Below are positions 61,586 through 64,000 of a stretch of DNA of 64,000 bases, piece by piece. The stretch is taken from contig OZ024889.1 in the NCBI GenBank assembly GCA_964017195.1, forward strand, positions 65,580,858-65,644,857, read 5' to 3'. The number at the start of each line of letters is the position of its first letter. Position 1 is the stretch's first letter. The notes beneath the pieces were generated by a model, which ran no database searches, was not told the DNA's origin, and saw nothing but the letters and a program-made list of their open reading frames with translations. This stretch comes from Siderastrea radians. Lineage: Eukaryota > Cnidaria > Anthozoa > Scleractinia > Rhizangiidae. Both the position numbers and the translations under genes were made by a program.

Positions 61586-64000
61586 AGCATACGGATTATA
61601 TCACGCCCAGCTCCTCCCAAATAACCCATTGCTTTCAAGAGGCTTCTCACTTATGTCTGTCGGATTTGCACGCGGTTTATTTAATTATTTTCAAGCAAAT
61701 ATATCAATTCTTTTTGCACAGTGTTTTGTGTATCTTCGCAAACATGGATGGATCATGGCCTGTCGCAATTTGCTTTTAATTTCAAAGACTTGACGAGACT
61801 ATAGTAGAGTGAAAAGGTCCCTTTTTGGTTAAGGCGACTTCAAACCATTAAAAAGTCATTTACGTGTGCTGATAATCAAATTAATTCATCTTTCATTACT
61901 TCAAATACGAATGTCTGGTTTTGGGAATAGTTGCTTCCCTAATTATCATTTTTGTCAAGTCTCAGTAGGCATCTCTGGGTAGGACTTGTAAGGGCATGAA
62001 CTTAAGCTTATTTGTTTACCAAACTACACCATGGGCGCCCTCAACGTCAGAGAAATATAACGGTTCATGCTGAAAGAAAACTGACTTGGAATTTTGAATG
62101 CTAACTCGAGAGTCACGGCATCTTAAAAACCGCAAAATGAAAAAAGGTTGTATTTGGAAGCTGTAATGTTTCCCTCTTACATACAGGTTTCTTCGCGATC
62201 GAGAATATTTTTGTAATGAAGATTTTCAGGGATTCTGGCGTTTGCGTGTTTATCAGTAGCATCTTCCACACTAACTTGTCTGCTGTGCTAAAATATACTA
62301 AAAGGTGGCTCAAGGAATCTGTGGCGAATTTAAGGGAATGAAATTTATAATAAAGACTTCACAGACCTCATTTATGCTCATAATCAAATGCCATGCCGAA
62401 ATACATTTTAGGGTTTCTCCCACATTCACTGGAACTTATTCCGGCGTACACCTAGAGCAAGGGTAATGAATTGTCTTGCATGTCTGCAGGCGCAACGCGA
62501 ATTTAGCCACCGGGCTCTGACTAAACATGTCTCATGACCTTACGATCGATCCCCGCCTTTCAACCTACGCCTGACGAAATGAGGGCTGAGTTCTGAAAAA
62601 GGGGTACGGACCGCCCGTTTCTGCCCGTGTAGACTATTCGTAACATGTTCTTATTCGATGGGTCTACACCAGTATTTTTGTTTGTTTGTTAGGTTTTTGT
62701 AGTCTTTATTAATCTGTGCGACTACTGATTGATCATCGATTGGTTAACATCAGTCGATACCAATCACTAACACCATCGCCTGATAAAGACCAGCAGTTAG
62801 CTGGTCGATCCACATCAAAGGACCTCAAAGTGACAATATCGTCAGTGAGACAAACGATAAAAAAAGCTATCATCAAGAAATTAGTTACTTTTATTGGTGT
62901 CGATTTATCGTTTGCTTTTCCGATCATCGATTTTTATCGATTGGAAACGTTGAGCGAAGAGCCTCGAGAACTGCTCTGACAAGAGGGGATTCTCACATAG
63001 ACGGGGTGCTCAGCGCATGGCTGAGGGGTAAAAATCGTGGTTTGGTACAACTTCGTTTTAACGAATTTAGAATTGTTTTGAAGCCCCACCCACAAAATGC
63101 ACAAAACGAGATTTCGACGAGTATTCTCGTCACTTTCACTTTTACATGTAGTCCTCTTCCACCCGGTCTTCACTATTAACGTCTGTCGTGTTCCTAAAAC
63201 TCACAAGTGCTTATATTACCAACAAAACGTGCACTTGTCTCGATCATTGCATTAACGTGCAAGATTTAGAAAATCTGATCTGTTCCAGTTCCATAGAAAA
63301 GGGCTAACACTCACCGACGTTTCTAGACTATCGTCTCTTCGCAGTGCAAATTTGAAGGGGTCGCCTAAAATACTTAATCGGATTTTCGATGTGTTTGCGA
63401 TTTGCCGGCGCTCTGGGTGCACTCAATTTCACTTTATACTCTTTCCCGGATTTCTGGATACCGCCAGCATTTTTGAATAAGCTTTCAATATTTCAACGGA
63501 GACTAAAAGGCTCCAACGTTTCCAGCAATAAACAAAAGATGGTTAAATGAGATTTTCTGCTCAGACCTATTGACTACAAGTAGATTACGGGTTGGAAGAT
63601 CCTATTAAACTCCGGAATGCTTTGCACCGCCTTGATGCGTGCATTAAAAATTGAAAACGGAATTTCCTTGACCGCAAAATAGCTGCAGTAAGGTTTCGCA
63701 CGTTCAGGGCTGCCGCAAGGCAATCGCAAGGGGTCCACAATAAAAACTATTTCTAGTCAGCCTTGTTTGTGGTCAGGACATTGAAATGCAATTTAAATCC
63801 TTCTGTTTTCTCAAATATATCCGATCACGGAGGCCATTAAAGTAAGCACGTGCCGTTCAAATGAGACACAAATCTTCACTTGCACTTTTTATTGTCTGCA
63901 CCACAAAATTCAACTCTACCGCTAATTCACAAAATTCATCTCTATCGCTATGATAGCAAATCCCCGATAACTGGTCGTTAGAGCAAGCATGTTTGTTCAA

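Larger units (their letters stand above)
54876..64000. other. Intergenic DNA with repeats, no gene supported
   Basis: No splice-supported exon or domain was found on either strand. The region holds a tRNA-derived element, a palindromic MITE, a (TTG)n tract and a duplicated 97-bp segment, described separately. Open frames up to 99 codons (58010) have no recognisable features. Confidence 0.45.

Noticed and set aside
1..64000. CRISPR arrays, rRNA genes, bacterial operons or riboswitches
   Set aside because: None seen; the sequence is eukaryotic with spliced genes, and tandem repeats present are satellites or microsatellites without spacer structure.

Overview
The window is metazoan, most likely cnidarian (anthozoan/coral-like), genomic DNA. 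Genes are split by GT-AG introns, spacers are long and AT-rich, and there are a tRNA-derived SINE, MITEs, a 95-bp satellite and genes coding for single-span C2-domain proteins. The species cannot be fixed from the sequence alone.

Host, left (1-10.9 kb): the last exon of an unidentified gene (204-699), then a four-exon gene (3252-8048). That gene encodes a secreted protein in which a domain resembling the bacterial type VI amidase effector Tae4 is fused to a Hedgehog-type Hint (Hog) autoprocessing domain. Next come the two C2B exons (10862-9682, minus) of a synaptotagmin-like gene.

Inserted element (10955-33533, 22,579 bp): a structurally intact Polinton/Maverick of the adintovirus type. It has terminal inverted repeats (528 bp left, 297 bp right) and a perfect 6-bp target-site duplication (ATACAC). 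It carries a protein-primed DNA polymerase B, a chromodomain retroviral-type integrase, an adenain-like protease, a FtsK/HerA-type packaging ATPase, a double-jelly-roll major capsid protein and two tandem minor-capsid-like paralogues. It also carries a parvovirus-type phospholipase A2, a set of small Arg-rich core-like proteins, a Gly-rich protein, a two-TM SLATT-like protein, a GRF zinc-finger protein, a RING protein, a SLOG/DprA-like Rossmann protein and a tRNA-like gene. None of the major genes shows a frameshift or stop. Outer genes point outward-left (minus, 11.6-12.4 kb) or run rightward (polB). The central plus-strand block (14.6-26.5 kb) holds packaging and virion genes. A second minus block (26.7-28.4 kb) holds a probable transcription regulator. 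TATA boxes sit 40-63 nt before many start codons, often inside the preceding ORF. One bidirectional promoter (about 150 bp) is present twice in inverted orientation.

The element lies in a 26-kb intron of the synaptotagmin-like gene, 92 bp upstream of the 3' splice site of the first C2B exon. Exon phases agree across the insertion (exons 38050-38038, 37924-37017, 10862-10730, 9998-9682).

Host, right (33.5-64 kb): a satellite array, the TM+C2A exons of the interrupted gene, two further minus-strand TM+C2 genes (41154-42146; 44134-47198) and one complete plus-strand paralogue (51164-54875). From 55 to 64 kb I see only repeats and no supportable gene.
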